Positions 13,064 through 15,503 of a stretch of 15,503 bases of DNA are shown here, one piece after another. The DNA is from CAZABC01 sp964483405. Its GTDB lineage: Bacteria > Chloroflexota > Limnocylindria > Limnocylindrales > CSP1-4. Both the position numbers and the translations under genes were made by a program. The stretch is taken from the NCBI GenBank assembly GCA_964483405.1, contig CAZABC010000048.1:1-15503 (forward strand). Reading direction: 5' to 3'. The notes beneath the pieces are model-generated. The model was not told where the DNA came from and ran no database searches. It worked only from the letters and a program-made list of their open reading frames with translations. Numbering within the stretch: position 1 is the stretch's first letter; every line of letters starts with the position of its first letter.

Positions 13064-13068
13064 GGGAG
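13064..13068 (+). promoter_or_regulatory. Shine-Dalgarno of fusA that decides its GTG start
   Basis: GGGAG at 13064-13068 lies 8 nt before the GTG at 13077. The frame stays open back to an ATG at 13026, but that stretch lies inside rpsG and reads as a Ser/Pro/Arg-rich extension unlike EF-G. The GTG gives MSRQVPLGRTRNIGIIAHID, a normal EF-G beginning. Confidence 0.85.
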
Positions 13069-13076
13069 CTGCGCAG

Positions 13077-15152
13077 GTGAGTCGTCAGGTCCCGCTCGGG
13101 CGGACCCGCAACATCGGCATCATCGCCCACATCGACGCCGGGAAGACGACGGTCACCGAGCGGATCCTCTTCTACACGAAGAAGATCTACAAGCTCGGCG
13201 AGGTCCACGAAGGCGCGGCGACGATGGACTGGATGCCCCAGGAGCAGGAGCGCGGCATCACCATCACCGCCGCGGCGACGACCTGCGCCTGGAACGATCA
13301 TCGCATCAACATCATCGATACGCCCGGGCACGTGGACTTCACGGTCGAGGTGGAGCGGAGCCTCCGCGTCCTCGACGGCGCGGTCGTCGTCTTCGATGGC
13401 GTGGCCGGCGTCGAGCCGCAGTCCGAGACCGTCTGGCGGCAGGCCGATCGCTACCAGGTCCCGCGATTCTGCTTCATCAACAAGCTCGACCGAACGGGCG
13501 CCGACTTCTGGCGGAACGTCGCGATGATCCGCGACCGGCTCGGCGTCCGGCCGGTGCCGCTCCAGATCCCGATCGGCATCGAGGACACCTTCCGCGGCGT
13601 GATCGACCTCGTCGAGATGAAGGCCATCGTCTACCGCGACGACCTCGGCTCGCAGATCGACGTCGTCGAGATCCCGGCCGAGCTCGCGGCCGAGGCGGCC
13701 AGGCACCGCGAGGCGATGGTCGAGGCCGTCGCCGAGGTCGACGACGGCCTGACCCACAAGTTCCTCGAGGGCGAGGAGCTGACGATCGAGGAGATCAAGC
13801 ACGGCCTCCGGCTCGGGACGCTCCAGTACCGGATCGTCCCGGTCCTGTGCGGCTCGGCCCTCAAGAACAAGGGCATCCAGCCGATGCTCGACGCCGTCGT
13901 CGACTACCTGCCCTCGCCGCTCGACGTCCCGCCGGTCATCGGCGAGGACCCCAGGTCGCGGGGTGAGGTCCTCCGGACGGTCGACGACAGCGAGCCGTTC
14001 AGCGCCCTCGCCTTCAAGATCGCGGCCGATCCGTTCGTCGGCAAGCTCGCCTTCTTCCGGGTCTACTCGGGCACGCTCAAGTCCGGCTCCTACGTCCTCA
14101 ACGCGACGAAGGGTCGCAAGGAGCGGATCGGGCGGATCCTCCAGATGCACGCCAACCACCGCGAGGAGATCGACCTCGTCTACGCCGGCGACATCGCGGC
14201 CGCCGTCGGGCTCAAGGAGACGACGACCGGCGACACGCTGGCCGACCCGGACCACCCGGTCATCCTCGAGTCGATGACCTTCCCGGAGCCGGTCATCGAG
14301 GTCGCAATCGAGCCGAAGACGAAGGCCGACCAGGACAAGATGGCGATCGCCCTGGCGCGGCTCGCCGAGGAGGACCCGACCTTCCGGGTCCACACCGACG
14401 AGGAGTCCGGCCAGACCCGGATCGCCGGGATGGGCGAGCTGCACCTCGACGTCCTGGTCGACCGGATGACCCGCGAGTTCAAGGTCGCGGCGAACATCGG
14501 CAAGCCGCAGGTCTCCTACCGCGAGACGGTCCGGCGCAAGGCCGACGGCAACGGCCGCTTCGTCCGCCAGACGGGCGGCAAGGGCCAGTACGGCCACGTC
14601 ATCCTGACGCTGGAGCCCGGCGAGAAGGGCACCGGCTTCGAGTTCGTCGACAAGATCGTCGGCGGGATCATCCCGCGCGAGTACATGCGGGCGGTCGAGA
14701 CCGGGATCCGCGAGGCCCTCGAGACCGGCATCTACGCCGGCTACCCGATGGTCGACGTCCGGACGACGGTCTACGACGGCTCGTACCACGAGGTCGACTC
14801 GTCGGAGATGTCGTTCAAGATCGCCGCGTCGATGGCGGTCAAGGACGCGGTGGCCAAGGCCGACCCGGCCGTCCTCGAGCCGATGATGCGGGTCGAGGTG
14901 ACGATGCCCGAGGAGTTCATGGGCGACGTCATCGGCGACCTCAACAGCCGGCGCGGCCACATCGAGGGCATGGACTCCCGGGGCTCGACGCAGGTCGTCC
15001 GGTCGTTCGTCCCGCTCGCCGAGATGTTCGGCTACGCCACGGACCTGCGGTCGATGACCCAGGGCCGGGCCAGCTACTCGATGGAGCTTTCCCACTACGC
15101 AGAGGTCCCCGCGAGCATCGCGGCGGAGCTCGTCGCCAAGAGCAAGGTCTAG
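13077..15152 (+). CDS. fusA: Elongation factor G
   Basis: The 691-residue EF-G has the standard length and domain order. The GTPase domain carries the P-loop AHIDAGKTT (residues 17-25), a switch I segment ending EQERGITITAA, DTPGH at 81-85, NKLD at 135-138 and GSAL at 259-262. Domain II begins around 300 (FSALAFKIAADPFVGKLAFF). Domains III-V follow, with the domain IV segment GGKGQYGHVILTLEPGEKG and the C-terminal VTMPEEFMGDVIGDLNSRRG. EF-G catalyses translocation and, with RRF, ribosome recycling. It lies 16 nt after rpsG and 44 nt before tuf in the classic str order. No odd residues were noticed in the GTPase motifs. Confidence 0.99.
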   Translation: MSRQVPLGRTRNIGIIAHIDAGKTTVTERILFYTKKIYKLGEVHEGAATMDWMPQEQERGITITAAATTCAWNDHRINIIDTPGHVDFTVEVERSLRVLDGAVVVFDGVAGVEPQSETVWRQADRYQVPRFCFINKLDRTGADFWRNVAMIRDRLGVRPVPLQIPIGIEDTFRGVIDLVEMKAIVYRDDLGSQIDVVEIPAELAAEAARHREAMVEAVAEVDDGLTHKFLEGEELTIEEIKHGLRLGTLQYRIVPVLCGSALKNKGIQPMLDAVVDYLPSPLDVPPVIGEDPRSRGEVLRTVDDSEPFSALAFKIAADPFVGKLAFFRVYSGTLKSGSYVLNATKGRKERIGRILQMHANHREEIDLVYAGDIAAAVGLKETTTGDTLADPDHPVILESMTFPEPVIEVAIEPKTKADQDKMAIALARLAEEDPTFRVHTDEESGQTRIAGMGELHLDVLVDRMTREFKVAANIGKPQVSYRETVRRKADGNGRFVRQTGGKGQYGHVILTLEPGEKGTGFEFVDKIVGGIIPREYMRAVETGIREALETGIYAGYPMVDVRTTVYDGSYHEVDSSEMSFKIAASMAVKDAVAKADPAVLEPMMRVEVTMPEEFMGDVIGDLNSRRGHIEGMDSRGSTQVVRSFVPLAEMFGYATDLRSMTQGRASYSMELSHYAEVPASIAAELVAKSKV

Positions 15153-15196
15153 CGCCCGGTCCCGGACCGAGCGGAGGAGCAGGAGCGTCAGACGAG

Positions 15197-15503
15197 ATGG
15201 CCAAGAAGAAGTTCGAGCGCACCAAGCCGCACGTCAACGTCGGCACGATCGGCCACATCGACCACGGCAAGACGAGCCTGACCGCGGCGATCACCAAGTA
15301 CCTCGCTCTCAAGGGTGAGGCCGAGTACCGCGCCTTCGACTCGATCGACAACGCGCCCGAGGAGCGCGAGCGCGGGATCACCATCGCGATCGCCCACGTC
15401 GAGTACGAGACCGGGGCCCGCCACTACGCCCACGTCGATTGCCCCGGGCACGCCGACTACATCAAGAACATGATCACCGGCGCCGCCCAGATGGACGGGG
15501 CGA
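15197..15503 (+). CDS. tuf: Elongation factor Tu, N-terminal part (downstream tuf copy, cut by window end)
   Basis: The first 102 codons of EF-Tu are present and the gene runs off the window. They show MAKKKFERTKPHVNVGTIGH, the P-loop GHIDHGKTS (residues 19-27; the final Ser replaces the more common Thr), IDNAPEERERGITI of switch I, and DCPGHADYIKNMITGAAQMD with the catalytic His85 (E. coli His84). EF-Tu brings aminoacyl-tRNA to the A site as a GTP complex. The ATG at 15197 is preceded by AGGAG (15181-15185) in a longer purine-rich stretch. It completes the rpsL-rpsG-fusA-tuf operon. The upstream copy ends at position 40, so this is a second tuf gene. Confidence 0.97.
   Translation, partial: MAKKKFERTKPHVNVGTIGHIDHGKTSLTAAITKYLALKGEAEYRAFDSIDNAPEERERGITIAIAHVEYETGARHYAHVDCPGHADYIKNMITGAAQMDGA

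Noticed and set aside
13026..13076. Upstream ATG start for fusA at 13026
   Set aside because: It would begin inside rpsG and add 17 residues without EF-G similarity. The GTG at 13077 has a well-spaced GGGAG site and gives the usual N-terminus.
15157..15169. CGGTCC-C-GGACCG dyad between fusA and tuf as a terminator
   Set aside because: With one base in the middle, only about four pairs can form, and no T-run follows. The gap is short and the genes form a known operon.

Overview
This window is a high-GC, fully collinear housekeeping cluster on the + strand. It carries the 'rif' region (tuf end, rpmG, tRNA-Trp, secE, nusG, rplK, rplA, rplJ, rplL, rpoB, rpoC) joined directly to the 'str' operon (rpsL, rpsG, fusA, tuf start). 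No mobile element, CRISPR array, rRNA, accessory gene or credible minus-strand gene was found. The composition is strongly GC-biased, with nearly all third codon positions G or C. Four genes start with GTG (secE, rplK, rpsL, fusA). The most likely source is a high-GC member of the Chloroflexota, possibly a Limnocylindria/Ellin6529-like lineage. This rests on remembered similarity of RpoC, RpoB and EF-Tu to Chloroflexota proteins, on the long coiled-coil insertion in the N-terminal part of RpoC, and on gene order. The phylum is an inference; the class is only a guess.

Layout: 1-40 is the last codons of an upstream tuf copy. 47-528 holds rpmG, tRNA-Trp (CCA anticodon) and secE. 525-1094 is nusG, overlapping secE by ATGA. 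1113-2345 is rplK and rplA, separated by a strong hairpin. 2346-2679 is a 334-nt gene-free, hairpin-rich leader in front of rplJ (2680-3201) and rplL (3274-3666), at the place expected for an L10-type autoregulatory leader. 3667-3856 holds two GC-rich palindromes, then a good sigma70-like promoter driving rpoB (3857-7309) and rpoC (7415-11914), with a hairpin between the two. After rpoC, a terminator-like hairpin runs directly into the -35 box of a second similar promoter (11983-12012), which drives rpsL, rpsG, fusA and a second tuf whose 5' part ends the window.

Together the genes build the ribosomal stalk and stalk base (L11, L10, L7/L12, L1), L33, two 30S proteins (S12, S7), the two large RNA polymerase subunits, the NusG elongation factor, the SecE translocon subunit and the elongation factors EF-G and EF-Tu. 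Co-location lets transcription and translation capacity be set together. The internal promoters and hairpins suggest that RNA polymerase and str-operon output can be adjusted separately from the ribosomal-protein genes upstream.

I see no new multi-gene system here. The points most worth a second look are inside conserved genes or between them: a natural serine at the rifamycin-contact position of RpoB that is His526 in E. coli; the RpoC insertion and its repeated NPFL acidic tail; an L33 with three of the four zinc-ligand cysteines; the rplJ leader with mutually exclusive helices; the paired hairpin-promoter junctions in front of rpoB and rpsL; and two tuf copies flanking the whole essential block.
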